From: Sialis fuliginosa
Taxonomy: Eukaryota; Arthropoda; Insecta; Megaloptera; Sialidae
Length of the DNA: 64,000 bases
Assembly (NCBI GenBank): GCA_961205875.1
Contig: OY540814.1
Coordinates: 25,860,151-25,924,150, forward strand
Direction: 5' to 3'
This document shows positions 1 to 12,169 of this stretch, one piece after another. The position numbers and the translations under genes are program-made. Numbering within the stretch: the stretch's first letter is position 1; the number at the start of each line of letters is the position of its first letter. Under the pieces are notes generated by a model, which made no database searches, was not told the DNA's origin, and saw only the letters and a program-made list of their open reading frames with translations.

Positions 1-1848
1 GTTACGAAGACAATGGATCCTATTAAGTTTGTCACGTAATAATTCTACATAGAATTAGAAATTAATAGTTTTCGATTTTTTTCTTTTATTTCTGCTATAA
101 GATCATTCTTCGTATCAAATTTCAAGATTCTAAATCAACGGGAAGTACTCTATAAGTTTTGATGATCAATTATTGAGTCAGTCTGTCAGTATTATTTTAT
201 TTTATTGCATTGAGAAATACTTTTTTTTACAGGACTTTAAGGATGTAGACTTTAATATTTGATATTACTTTCAACTTGATATTTCTATACGTTCCTGAGA
301 AAAGAGGTTTTGAAAAAATTAAGCAACTGTTTTGTCGGTGGAAACAGAATTTAAGGTAAGTTTTCAAAACTTACAACTGTTTTGTGAAGACAAAAGTCTG
401 TTGTTTTGGTGGAAAACCTCCTTAAGTCATGCGCAAGCTTAAATTATTTGGAATTTTTAATTGTGTATCAGATAATTTGAAAGCTATTTTCTGGAAAGAA
501 ATGTCCGTTATATAATTTTAATTATGGATTTAGTTATCTTGGATTCGATTCAATTCTTAAGGCCTCTATACACCATCCAATTTGACATCCAATCTGCAGG
601 GTCCCTGCAAAAGTTGTCTCTGCAAGTCTGGGCGATTATACATATAAAAAAAAAACACTACTTATCCGATTTACCCTCACTCTACCTCCCTACAAATCGG
701 CCCTGCAGATTGGGTGGTGTATAGAACCCTTTAAATCTGTTGGATAAAATTGACACCCAATCAGAAATCAAAACAAATTATATAAGCATTCACCAGCAAA
801 CTCAATAATTTACTTTGTAGAGTTAATAATACCGACTTCCGAGCAGTTCAAATGATACGGAAGCTGTGAAATACCCCACACTTCAATTCTTTGTTACCCC
901 TTCTGACGTAAAATACATATATGCGATATAGACCTCATACCGCAGAAATATTTACGATTACGCGTTTCTCCATATGCGTTATGAATGTTGGTTTATTTGT
1001 CTTCCAGTTTAGCCATTTCAGTTGTTTGCTTATCCAACAAATTATAATATTACTACATCATCAAGTGGTAAATAATTTGTGAGAACAACATTTACTTCAC
1101 ATCTCTTTTCCTGTTGTTTTAATTCGTAAATTGAATTTGTGGTATTTGTATAAATTAATAATCGTTTCAGTAACAAAATGTTTGCATAAAATTTTCATTA
1201 CAAGATTTTTATTTTTAAAATTTGTGTCTATATTTTATTTATTAATTATTTTTAACATAAATGTATTTACTGATAAGTAAAAATTAATTGTCCAGTATTA
1301 TAAAGAATTCGGTAATGATATTTGCGAGTTGTCGAATATAAATTACAACCCATTGACAACTGTAATCAATGGTACAATATATATGTATGATCTTGATGCA
1401 AGTCTTAAAGCAATGGTGATAGGTGTACATTAAAGAACACATAACAGCTTTACATTATTATATATTTATTACTACTGTTCTCAATTCTCGAGGAAATTCA
1501 TAACGATTTGATACCTTGCAGATAGCGTTAGTTTTGGTTTTGCTTTAGAGCAAATTCTTTATAATATTCAACAAAAGTGTAAGTAATTTAATAACAAAAT
1601 GTGTTAAACATTATCGAATATCTTCGTTATCATATAAATCTATAATTTTACAGTGCCCCTAAATTTTTAGATCTGGTAAACGGATTATTTTTTGGTACAC
1701 AAAATTAAAGTTTTTCAAAAAATTCCAAAGTTTGCGGCACTTTTTGAGGTATCTACAATACACTAGGGTACAGCGTACTTCGTTTGAGAACCACTTTTAT
1801 AATTTTTGTTTAGTTTTACCAGATATTTTTTAAAATAATAAATTTCAC
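1..1848. other. A+T-rich non-coding stretch left of the 1.85-kb exon candidate
   Basis: No coding exon, RNA gene or conserved block is recognisable apart from the small TTAA-flanked inverted-repeat element at 561-730. If the candidate exon at 1849-1959 is real, most of this stretch is its first intron. The C-terminal membrane-anchor exon of junctophilin would also be expected on this side, but nothing in the minus-strand frames here looks like it. Confidence 0.6.
561..730. mobile_element. piggyBac-type MITE (TTAA-flanked)
   Basis: The left end reads GGCCTCTATACACC directly after TTAA (557-560). The right end, read on the minus strand, is AGGGTTCTATACACC directly after TTAA (731-734). The arms continue into a shared CCAATCTGCAGGG block. 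The left arm carries a short internal duplication of ATCCAAT that the right arm lacks. TTAA target duplication is the hallmark of piggyBac elements. There is no coding capacity, so this is a non-autonomous copy. Family assignment rests on the TTAA and the terminal repeats only. Confidence 0.55.
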
Positions 1849-1959
1849 CTCAACTGGTGGAGTATTAATCCAACTTTCAGATGCCCTCCTTGCCATTAGA
1901 GCAGGAGAGAACATAATATCCTCTTCTTCTTCATCTTCTTCCGGTTGATACCACAACAT
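1849..1959 (-). CDS. Candidate first coding exon of an unrecognised gene
   Basis: On the minus strand an ATG at 1959 in an A-rich start context opens 37 codons that end exactly at a splice donor (GAG|GTGAAA). The peptide begins MLWYQPEED, continues with an acidic run, then FSPALMARRASESW and INTPPVE. RRAS followed by ESW resembles a basophilic-kinase (PKA-type) phosphorylation site. The composition is far from that of the surrounding A+T-rich sequence, which is why I read it as coding. About 32 bases upstream is TCAGTG, the arthropod initiator consensus. I do not recognise the family. No downstream exon was found, so the gene would continue leftwards out of the window. It could also be an internal exon reading through from a CAG at about 1993. 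Confidence 0.42.
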
Positions 1960-1990
1960 TTTTTTACAATTACAAATAAAATATATACAA

Positions 1991-1996
1991 CACTGA
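1991..1996 (-). promoter_or_regulatory. Initiator-like TCAGTG upstream of the exon candidate
   Basis: TCAGTG on the minus strand matches the arthropod Inr consensus. It would give a 5' leader of about 35 bases before the ATG at 1959. No TATA box is obvious at the expected distance. The call depends on that exon being real. Confidence 0.3.
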
Positions 1997-3209
1997 ATTT
2001 GGAACTATCTTCCGCACTTTGTTATTTTATTTTTAAACATTAATATTTATTTTTAAAAGAACAACAATAATTTTAGAACCAATAACCAGTATTAGGTATA
2101 AAATAGGTAAACAAAGAGGACGTTAGCAAATGAGGCTAATGTAGGACTACGATAGTTTGAAATGTTAATGGAGGTGAGGGGCAGATACACATTTAGATCA
2201 ACCGGGACACGGGATTGCTTAGAGTGGGGGAAGTCGCCGAGAGAGATAATTATTTAAGAAAATCGTTATTTTTAGATCTTTATAAAGCAATGCCAATGGC
2301 TTTTTATACATTTGATATGTTGTTTGTAACAATCGCCTGTCTGAAACTTGTATTTTTAAAATAAATCATTTATCGGATGTGGGAGAATATTATTTTTATA
2401 TCAATATTTCGCTTGAGTACTTAGACTTTTACAAATATGAAAAAATATTCTAATGAAGATATGAAACATAAATGCAAGATAACATTTTTAATGGCCTTCT
2501 AATAGAAAAAGGTACATTTTTTATATATTTATTTATGAGAGCCTCCATTAATTACGTAAGGCTATAGGGGACGGGGGGGGTCCAAAGTATTTTTTCTAAT
2601 TAATTGTTTTAAAATACGTAAATTGAAATGTCTTTATATTAAACAAATTTTTAATAAAAAAATAATAATACATTTTTTTTATTTGAGTTGATAGGAATTT
2701 CGATTAAAAAAATTATGTAAGAATAGGGGAGGGGGGGTTATCTTATACTTACAAATCTTTATAAAGATAAATGTACCCCCCGGGGGTCATGAAACACGGT
2801 TTAAGAAACAACATTGGGCTGGACTTGTTAAATTAAATCACATCTTACTAAGTTTTGAAATAAATATTACCATAATTTTTTTTAAAGTACTTTTTAACCT
2901 CAAGAAGAGTTCATGCTCTTTGTAAGAACTTCTTGCATAACCTCAATAAAATTTGTAGCAAGTCATAGTGGATATTTTAAAAATAGAATGGTTGAATTAT
3001 GAATCATGTTTAATTTCTTATAATTAAATAAGCAAAGGGTACATATTTCAGCACAATTTAAACCTGCTTTGACAGGAACATTAGCAACATCCATTTGCTT
3101 TTTTTTGTAAGTCCAATTTTATGAAACACAATTGATTTATATAATTAATATTATATTATTTCGAAGTTAAATTTTTTTCCCTATTCTTTTTCAGTAGAAT
3201 TAAATCTGT
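1997..3209. other. Non-coding stretch with G-runs and repeat debris
   Basis: It contains a mixed-composition patch at about 2150-2250 and two poly-G-rich patches (about 2565-2582 and 2726-2740) close to an ATTACGTAA-containing segment. These have the look of old interspersed repeats. No open frame, RNA gene or splice-bounded exon is seen. Confidence 0.5.
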
Positions 3210-3409
3210 TTAGGAATCAGTAGAAACTATTAATTTTAAACTAGATATAACTTCAGGTAAATTCAGTGCTTGTTCTTTTGGGTTGATGAAATTAGGACAA
3301 TTCATTTGGCACAAGTGTTGACTTGTAAACATTTCTAGCTCTATGTCAAGGAGTAAAATATTATATTGTTCAATGCCAAAGTTTGGCTGTGGAGTTTGGA
3401 ACCTAAACT
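3210..3409 (-). CDS. Possible terminal exon of unrecognised gene, or decayed coding fragment
   Basis: On the minus strand, a possible acceptor (TTTTAG at 3415-3410) is followed by two bases and then about 65 codons, ending in TAA at 3212-3210. The predicted peptide has mixed, protein-like composition: FRFQTPQPNFG, an Asp/Glu/Leu segment, a Cys-x3-Cys pair in HLCQMNC, and the C-terminus ISSLKLIVSTDS. That is unusual for random frames in this A+T-rich DNA. There is no good ATG, so it would need an upstream exon to the right, and none was recognised. No family is recognised. It may equally be a relic or a chance frame. Confidence 0.22.
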
Positions 3410-3431
3410 CTAAAATGTCATTAAAACTCAA

Positions 3432-5499
3432 TATATATACACTTTAATTACAATAAAACAATGTCACTCGACATACCAAACTAATAATAAATTATATATT
3501 GTTGCATTATATTGTATAAGGATTTCAAAGATCTTTTGATATACTGTAATAGTATAGTACCCATAGTTTAAATTAAAATTAATATTTTATTTTTTAAATA
3601 AATAATCTCCATAAAGTTTTCTTTTGACTTTTTCAAATAAACGACCATTTTTAACCTCAATATTGAAGTGAATTAAATATTCCATTACACGTTTTGATGA
3701 AATTAATTATATGCTTTTTTTTAAAACAAATATTATATTTAAATATTTACCTCAAATAAAAATTACTGTTCTTTGATTTGATAATGATCGAAATTATTTT
3801 CTTTGAAGCACACCATTTAAACCAGATTCATTAAAATATTTGAAATACTTTTAGAAAAAGTGTTTTTATTTTTATTGGAATAAAACCTATTTTATAAATA
3901 GTTTTTTTTTTCTGAGAAATGAACTTACAGTAAATATATATTTATTTAACTATAGATATAGCTTAATTACTTTCTTGATAGCAAAATTTTCATTGCTAAG
4001 ATTATACATAATTCATTAGTATTAGCATAAGGCGAATAAGATGCAACTTTTACTAAGAAACCAAGATACATTTAGGTCATTTAAATATACTATAATTGAA
4101 ATAGGTTTGTTATTTAATGTTTTCAACAATGTCTTTTGTACATCAAATAAATTTAAATAATTGTGCTTTCAAGTTCAAACCTTTGAAATTGAAATGAGCT
4201 TTTCTTTTGAAGATTTCGCAACTTTATTTTATGTTTATATGTGATGAAATTTTTGCATTTGAGATGTTATTTCTGTACCAGATAAGAAAACTATTGCCTT
4301 GTACGTTGTGTCACCATTTTGGCAACAATATTTTGCTGTGACTCATTATGAATAAATATAATAAAATAGAGACAATCGACCTCTATACACTCTTACTAAT
4401 TGTCTGTCTACAAGTAGCATTCTACGGGAACGGACATCTCGGAAACGTTGATTAATACACAAGAAATACAGGAATATATAAGATAAAAATAACATAGTAA
4501 CCTATTATTAACCATCTTTCTGGTTTCGGTCATTGTTTTATACAAAAGATACAGATTTTATTAATTTCACAAAATTAGTTTCATTAGATGTACGTTAATT
4601 ATTAGCATTGATGCTAAACCAAATCTAGGTTCTTAGGCTTTTAATTAGCGAAAGTCTCATCAAAATCAGTTCAGTAGTTTTTATGACGTAGTTTAATATA
4701 CTAATAGTTCTATAATTTACCATAGATAGTTTTAATTTATATCTAATACTTTTGTAATCATATCATTTTTATTATATGAGATTTGAAATTTTTCTCAGAC
4801 TTGCATCAGATTTTTTTCTTATTTATATCGTTTGATACACTTCGTTAGTGAGAGTACATTTTGAATGGATTAATTAAGAAATGCGTTGCTTGCGTTATAT
4901 ATAACAAAAAACATCTGTAGTGAGATATTTATAAGACTAATTGAATCCTACATAAGATCTATGACTTTTGGGGTCGCGTGGTCCCCTTTTCAACATTGTT
5001 TTACTATTCAATTCCCTAATGACTAAGAGTGATTATACATAGTCTATATCGGGAAATAAATTTAAATCGTTAGATCTACGTTGCATGCCATAGATCTACT
5101 TAGAACCACGCAATCTAAATTTAAAAAAAATAGATCTAATTTAATCAATTTGATTTAAGTAAATCTAAGCGGATCTATGTAGATCTAAGGAACAAAAATT
5201 GCCGAGTTAAATTTTATATTTACATATGTACAAATGTACATACATATAGATCTCCATTAATTTAAGTAAATAGATCATCGATGATATCGACGTAGATCGA
5301 AATTTTGAGAAAAATTAGATCTAATTTGATATACGTAAAACATCACAAATAATTGTGAAAGATTCATCAAATTCTCTACCTCTTTATAGTAGAGATTATA
5401 ATGACCCTATAAAAGATATTTAAGTTTTTTTTAACCAAATTACTCAGCTGTTATTACATATTAATATTTGGATAACTAATATAAATATATTATACTTAC
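3432..5499. other. jp: Non-coding DNA downstream of jp exon at 5500
   Basis: If jp continues leftwards, this is the start of the intron after the donor AAA|GTAAGT at 5500/5499. RTE/SINE-like phrases (for example the CAAAATCAGTTCAGTAG motif near 4660) and the AGATCT-rich patch at 5065-5325 are present. No exon was recognised. Confidence 0.55.
5065..5325. repeat. AGATCT-rich patch
   Basis: AGATCT occurs at about six places in roughly 260 bases, mostly within TAGATCTA, together with several one-base variants (AGATCA, AGATCG, GGATCT). Spacing is irregular and there is no long tandem unit. The pattern could be a degenerate short-period repeat or clustered binding sites. No function is assigned. 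Confidence 0.5.
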
Positions 5500-6799
5500 T
5501 TTTGCTGCGATCGCTGCTCCCCCTCCGCCACCCATAGCTTTTCCACCCCCTCCACCTCCTCCTCCGCCGCCACCTCCACCACCGCCACCTGGCCCTCTTC
5601 CTGGCGCTATGTATAAACTCTCTGTTCTCTTCGGCTGTCCCGGAGACGGAATAATATCTTGTCCAAGGTTCCTCTTCCTCAACAGAATATCCTCGAATGG
5701 CGGGTTCTGACTAGGCGCTCTTGACGCCGACACGTTATACGCAGGAGTGCTCGCTCCACTTCCCGTCTTGATAGACCCGTTTCCGGTAACCGGTGCAGCG
5801 AATGATATAGGCGTACTACCTCTGGCCACAGACGGCGCTCTGACCGTTCTGTCGGGCGACTCAAGCACAGTCGGTGGAGCAGTCTTATCTACGGAAGGTT
5901 GCCTCGACCCTCCCATCCTCCCTGTCGCCCTCGCGTATCGGTCCACGCTAGAGTCCCTGCTCGGAGGCCGTTTGTAATGGTCAAAATGATCTATTGATGT
6001 CTGTGAATGTAAGTTATCTAAATTAGGCTTTGCACCAGACAGTCTCGAGTTTCTTCTTAACGTTGAACCGTACCCTTGCTGCGCATTCTGCATACCGTCC
6101 TCCATCTGTGATTGATCCTGCTGCATTGAATTCAACATACTAGCAACACGGTTTTGGTCTAGTTGATTCATGTACGGTTTGTTTAAATCCTGCTGTGTGT
6201 TGTAGTTTTGATTTTGGTACGAATTCGGAGGTGATGGAATCTGTTGAGTTTGCTGCACATTATAGTTCATCTGTTGCTGTTGTTGCTGATTATAACTGTC
6301 TTGCTGGAGAATGTATTGATTTTGTTGCTGCAGTTGTTGCTGTTGTTGCTGCTGCAGTTGTTGTTGTTGTTGTTGTTGTTGCTGATACGAATCTAAAGAT
6401 TGTTGTTTGACACTACTATACGGACTGTAAGGTTGCTGTTGCATTGTCGTATTTTGTTTAACTTGATTTGGACTAGGTAATTGGTTAGGAATTTGTGATG
6501 CAGTTTGACTAGGTAATTGATTTGGAATTTGATTAGACATTTGATTAGGCAATTGATTGGGTACTTGATTAGGTACCTGATTAGGCGCATCTTTATTACT
6601 AAGGATGGATTTGCCGGGAATCGCGTCTTCAGGAGGTGGTAAGAACTTCCTCGTATCGCGCGCCCGTAGCCTATCTAATCCCGGCTGTTTGAAATCTGGT
6701 GCGAATTGTCGCGCAGTCGCTTGCGCAATATCGGAGTCTTCTTTAGCGTGATCGGCTGCAATGTCAGCTAGCTCGCCTTTCCCTCGAGCTGTTGCAGTC
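5500..6799 (-). CDS. jp: Junctophilin, coding exon: helical segment and disordered region
   Basis: The exon follows the acceptor TTTTAG (AG at 6801-6800) and ends at AAA|GTAAGT (donor 5499-5498). It adds one base to a split Arg codon plus 433 codons. The start TATARGKGELADIAADH, then DIAQATARQFAPDF and KQPGLDR align with the vertebrate junctophilin segment TAHARAKAD, CDIARAVARELSPDF and YQPGPDY. Together with the preceding exon this gives the alpha-helical region that spans the ER/plasma-membrane gap. After that the protein is low-complexity: five-residue NQxPNQ-type repeats, a Gln tract of over 40 residues with interruptions, a Ser/Arg/Pro segment, and a Gly tract of 15 or more just before the donor. 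The membrane anchor expected at the C-terminus is absent, so at least one more exon follows. Identification is secure; the low-complexity part is poorly constrained. Confidence 0.93.
5530..5592 (-). repeat. jp: Polyglycine-coding GGN tract within jp exon
   Basis: On the plus strand this is a CCN-type run (cctccacctcctcctccgcc and similar), which on the minus strand encodes an almost uninterrupted Gly stretch. A second short Gly run lies just before the donor. Mixed third positions suggest the tract is maintained as protein rather than as a simple trinucleotide expansion. Confidence 0.8.
6253..6390 (-). repeat. jp: Polyglutamine-coding CAR tract within jp exon
   Basis: Mixed CAA/CAG codons on the minus strand give a Gln-rich stretch of about 45 residues, broken by a few Leu, Asn, Tyr and Ser. 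The longest pure segment is the run of CAA codons around 6358-6382. This is probably a length-polymorphic disordered linker. Gln-rich linkers are common in insect proteins. Confidence 0.8.
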
Positions 6800-9552
6800 C
6801 TAAAATAATTATACAAATTAATTAACCATATGTTTTTATTAAAACATGCTAATCTAAAACTAAATCAAATATTTGTGCTTTAATAAATTAAATTTAACTG
6901 TAGTTTTTGCAGTTTCAAAGCCTTAATAATCCGGCATTGCCTGGGTGAATATAAATTCAATGATACTACAGTGGAACCTCGTTAGTACGTTTTTTTAGGG
7001 CCCGGTATTATCATAATATCTCATATTCAAATATTTCGGTAGTACGTTTTCCTTCTAGTCCCTTCAAAAACGTACTAACGATGTTCCGCTGTATTATATG
7101 TGATCTGAATGATTTAACCTGTATCATATTTTTTTTACTGCTTATCCCTCTTAAATGATAGCGTAGTGTTACTGTGTTATATAACTCAAGAGATCATAAG
7201 GAACACGCTGGTGAAAGTTTCATCCAAATCGATTCAGTACTTTCTGAGATTTATTTTAATAAACGTTTCCCCTTTATTGTTAGTTCAGACAACATATTAA
7301 TTATAATTTGTATACATAAAATTAACAATTACATTAGAGTACATTTCATAGTAGTACTTTTAAATACATATTGTTCCATTATCCACTTGAAACTACAATT
7401 AATACATTAACAAATTATCCATTGATGTGAAACAATAAGCTACAATCAAAACAGATATACACTGTATTATTTGAACTGTCAAAACTTCATTCGGTAATTT
7501 TCTGTAATTAACACTCTCTCTATCATTTGATAATAATTAATTATTTTCATTCTATAGTACCTATGTAAACTAAAATTAGATTCTTTTTATGTGGAATGAA
7601 AAAAAAATGATTAAGAACTACTAGTGATGGTTTTCTTTATAAATGTCCAACTCAACTCAATTTCAATTATGGTTAAAATACAACATAAGATAAAAAAGCA
7701 AGATTCTGTGGGCTGGAAATTTCATTATTTGATAGCAGGATCTGCGTAGATCTCCTTTTGAAATTTTGAAATAAGTGTTTTCAATTATGATATTACGTAT
7801 AATTTTCATTATATATACCACATAATATATTACGAAATACTTATGTTGTTAGTATGCTCAACATATCTGACTTTAATTAAAAAACTTAAAGGAAGTAGTT
7901 CAGAATCTTATATAATTACTAACTTCGTAAGAAGTAATTTCAATCTTAATGACAAAGGCTGTTGCGTGTGCTTGAGAAAATAAAAGTAAGTCAATTTATT
8001 GTTCTTTTTTTGTATTGGAAAAAAGTTTTCGTTGGGAAATGTGGATTACTATTAAATCTAGATATTATAAAATAATTATTGAAGGAAAAAATAACAAAAA
8101 AATTACGTATCTAATTATTTTTGACATTAATCGCATAAAAGACATTGAAATTGTACAAAAAAAAAAAAACAAGAACGTGCTAGGCACGCATATATAAGGT
8201 TCCGTAGTCATTCATAAAAAATTCTATAGTGTTCGTTATAATTTTCATTGAAAGTTACATTTTGGATTCTTTTCAAATTTTTTGCATCGGTCAAAAAATA
8301 TGTTTTTCAAAAATCTAATCATTTCTGTTTTTGGGTCATCAATTTTCATCTTAATAAGTATATTAATGAGATAATAAAAAAACTATAAGGGTTCCTAGTT
8401 TCATATGGAACTCTAAAAATGAAGAAAATGGAAGATACAACCATTATTTTCAATTTATTGGCAAGTAGTAGTTAAACAATGAATGAAAATCACCATAAAT
8501 AAATAAATAAATATAGAAAAGTAAGTGTCTTTTCTGGAATTTATACAACTGTGAAAAGAAAACTAATAAAATATTCAACCGAACAATAAATTCCGCTAAG
8601 CAAAAACTTTTCGTGATCAACAGATCAACTTTTATTCTTTCACTTTTCGTCATTTCATTTCTAATTCATAAGTCATTAATATCGTGATCAGTGACATCCA
8701 AATTATTATTAATCGAATACTGGATATATCGGGCTAGTACGAAAATTATTATTTACTTGCAACACTAAACAAATGGTTTTTGTGGGTTTACATTCGCGAC
8801 GTTTATTTCCAATTCTCACTATGTACATCTTAAATAATTTTGAGTAAAATGCGTCCATAAATGAAAGATTTTCAATTTGAATACGGTTACATGGTTTTTG
8901 GCTTTTGGTTGAATTTTTTTTGTAATTTGAAGAAATAATAGCTTAAAGTGTATTGAGCAAACCCATAATTTTCGCTCCAGGCGGCTCCGAAAAATTGTAT
9001 ATGTTTATTTTTATGTTTACACTTTTTTTTTTTAAATGCAAAGAGTAAAGTGCTATGAATTAGCCAACGAATATAAAACATTTTTTAAAGTTTATGTTAT
9101 GTTTTTTTTTTTTTGTATACAGGCGAATAAAAAATATTGAATATTGCTTATATTTTCTAAAATATTCATTATCTAAAAAAATGTTTTAGTAAAAAAATTG
9201 GTGTTCACAATCAGTTACATTACTATGGCATATAACTTTTTTTTTAAATGACAACATATCTTTTTTATTGATTCTATGAATGGATTTTATTTTTTTGTAT
9301 TACAAACATGTACAATTTTAATGAGATTGCAAAACTGTTATAATATCAGACCACATAAGTCTTTGAAAATGACTGAAACTTTAAAACATCAGAAAAGAAT
9401 TTAATAACACTTTACAATACAGTCTAATGGCCAAAACATTTATTTATTGGGAGCATCGAGGAAATAATGTGCCATTCTAGGAAAATTTTACAGAACCCGT
9501 ACAATCTATAGAGTGTGCTGACTTTTTAAGAATAAAATACAAATGAACTAAC
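6800..9552 (-). other. jp: jp intron (2.75 kb)
   Basis: The donor is GAG|GTTAGT at 9552-9551 and the acceptor TTTTAG at 6800-6801. The intron interrupts an Arg codon after its second base. It holds the pogo/mariner-type MITE at 6969-7091 and RTE-like phrases near 7205-7260. The rest is featureless A+T-rich DNA. Confidence 0.85.
6969..7091. mobile_element. Short pogo/Tc1-mariner-type MITE
   Basis: The element is 123 bp with imperfect terminal inverted repeats: CAGTGGAACCTCGTTAGTAC on the left and, read inward from the right, CAGCGGAACATCGTTAGTAC. TA flanks both ends (6967-6968 and 7092-7093), as expected for a TA target duplication. CAGTGGAACCTCG-type ends are typical of pogo/Tigger-like elements. 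It is non-coding and sits inside a jp intron. Confidence 0.75.
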
Positions 9553-9887
9553 CTCGATATCGCAATATCCGCTTTCTGAAGCGCGATTTTCGATGCTCGT
9601 TGCGCCGCGTTGACCGCAGCGTCGATTCTCTCACGAAACTTGGCCGACCTGATGAGGAATAGGTGCTTCTTCTTCTGGCTAGTGATCAGAACGTTGTTCT
9701 TGTACTTGCCCTCCTCCTTGGAGCCGTCTCGGAACGTGGTCACACCGTAACCGTACTTCTTGTTCGCAAACCATTCGCCCTCGTATCGCAGACCGTCCGA
9801 CCGCTCGCTGATGCCGAAACCTGATCGCTTGTCGTTCTTCCATTCGCCCATGTATGTCTCTATAACGCTTGCGTCCATTTGTTCATC
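9553..9887 (-). CDS. jp: Junctophilin, coding exon: MORN repeats 7-8 and start of helical segment
   Basis: The exon lies between acceptor CATACAG (AG at 9889-9888) and donor GAG|GTTAGT, and has 111 full codons plus two bases. The translation opens [19 protein letters not shown], then [29 protein letters not shown] and [12 protein letters not shown]. This is the near-invariant pair of C-terminal MORN repeats of junctophilins, which bind plasma-membrane phospholipids. It is followed by the basic [17 protein letters not shown] segment and [12 protein letters not shown], the beginning of the spanning helix. Exon phase matches both neighbours exactly. This is the most conserved of the five exons and the firmest evidence for the gene's identity. 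Confidence 0.96.
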
Positions 9888-12169
9888 CTGTATGTGAAAT
9901 AGTTGTTTAGATATTATATATATATTATGTTCTATCCGTACAGTTCTTGTAGAAAAAGTTAAATTTTGCAGACCATGAAAATTTTGTCTGAAATATTTTC
10001 TCTGAAAATTTGTTATTTTGGAAATAATCCGCAGAAAAGTCCTTAAAAAAACACCCGGTATATATACATATTTCCATTCGCTGTTGCACAATGTACCTAC
10101 TACGGTCGCCAAATGATATTTAATTTTTTACTTTTAATTATTAACAAAGTAAAAAATTCTATTATAAATCAAAAACTAATTTTTTTGAAATCAAATCTTT
10201 TTTTTTATTGAAAAAAATACGGATAGTCCAAAACTTACGGGGTGCTAGGCCAATAACCTTAATACTTGCTATTATATGATTAATTTTAAAGTTAACATTT
10301 ATATGTAATGCTTCAGAGTTTATTGCCTGAATGAACGAGGTTCTGAATAATTAAATCCATGCCTACCTCAAACTTTCTAACGGTGCAGTACATTATTTAC
10401 AGTTTTGTGTTTTAGCCAGTGGCGGATAGTGGGAACTTTTAGGGGGAGTCACGATATATAAAACTTACTTATTCAAGATTTGTTTTAACTTTTATAAGTT
10501 GATTGGTGTAAATTATAAATTACTAGAAAAGTTGGTTTTTCCAAATATCAATACCTTATGTCGATTTTAACCCATTACCTGCAATTGGTTTTGGAATTTT
10601 TAGGACACTCAAGTTTTTTTGTACATTTATAAATTATGTTATTTTAAATTAATACACTAATTGCTACTAAAAATACAAAGAGAAATAATTTTTCAAATTT
10701 TTATATACCGGGTGTTCAAAATAAATTTTTATTTCGAAACGTAAGCTATTTCCAAAACAACTTTTCAGACAAAAGTTACTCAATTTTGAGAGGGAAATAT
10801 ATATTTTTAAAATGGTGATATTGTTTTAGTATTTGTTTTTAATGGGAACCTATACTTTTGTTTATGGATCTGATTTTACGTGAATAAAATAAAACTCTTA
10901 TTTTTTTATCCGCAGCGATTTTTTATCTTTTGTTTTTAATTATTGGTTCCAAATATTTGTATAACTGTTAATGAATTATCACTGAAATACTTTTAAAGGC
11001 AATTTATTACTAATTAATTGTATAATTCCAAACGATTGATATTTATTTTAAGATCCAAATAATATACCGCTGACTTTACGGAGCACATATTTGCGGAGTA
11101 CACTGGTTTCAATGCCAGGTAGGGTGCTATGAGTGTTATATCTTTCCTTGTCTAACAATAAAAACAAAACCATGTTGTATTATATATGAGAGGAATCTGT
11201 TGTATATATCTAATATACACTAAAATTTTGGTTTTCTCCTGTGCAATTAGACCACCACAATATATTCATATACGAAAGACAAGTTACTAAATAAACAGTT
11301 CCTATTGTGTTTCTTTATGGTAAATATTAATGTTAAATAAGATATTTTGAAGGAAATGAAACATTTGAGCGTAGGTGGTTAGATTCGGTTTCAGTTTGTG
11401 AATGGCCTCTTCATTATTTATTAAAAGAGGAAATTATTTATAATATTTGCATGGCGTATAAATAAACTCATTCGTAATAATATACCTTATGTATTTAATA
11501 TTTGTGTTTTATAAATATTATTTAATTAAATCAAATATACACCATGCAGATAAAAACATGTCTGACTTGATGAATTGTAAATTACTTTAAAATTAGGTAC
11601 TGGCACCAGTCTCGGATAATACACCAGTGTTGAAATATTATAAATATTTGTTGATATTTGATTACTGACATTACTGGGTGTCAAAATTGTGGACAATAGT
11701 GGACATATAAACTAATTATTAGTGTAATCTATTTATTAATTATTATACTATCATAGCATCTGCTTTACATTGTTTCAATTCTTTGTTACGATTTTTTTAT
11801 TTAATAAAAAACAATAAACAAAATAAAAGGTTATAATTTAAAAAACAAACCATATTTGCAGTCTTTGATAATTAAATTGATTTAATAAAGAGGTACTTTG
11901 TTTATTAGTAACATGAGTTCATGAAAAAAAAATTACCCCATCAATTCCAAGAAACAGTATACCTTGATTTTAAAGCGATCAAGATTGTTTTCAGTATCTT
12001 ACTACGTTTTTTCAGAATGGTATAAATCTGTAAATGCGTCGTTTTGCAGCTAATTTTCGTTTATATGAAGTGAAAAAGCAAAAATTATAAGTGTATTTAA
12101 CAAATATTTCTACTCAAACATTACTGGGTTAATCTAATTAAATGGTTGTTTGATCATTCTAATCTGTAA

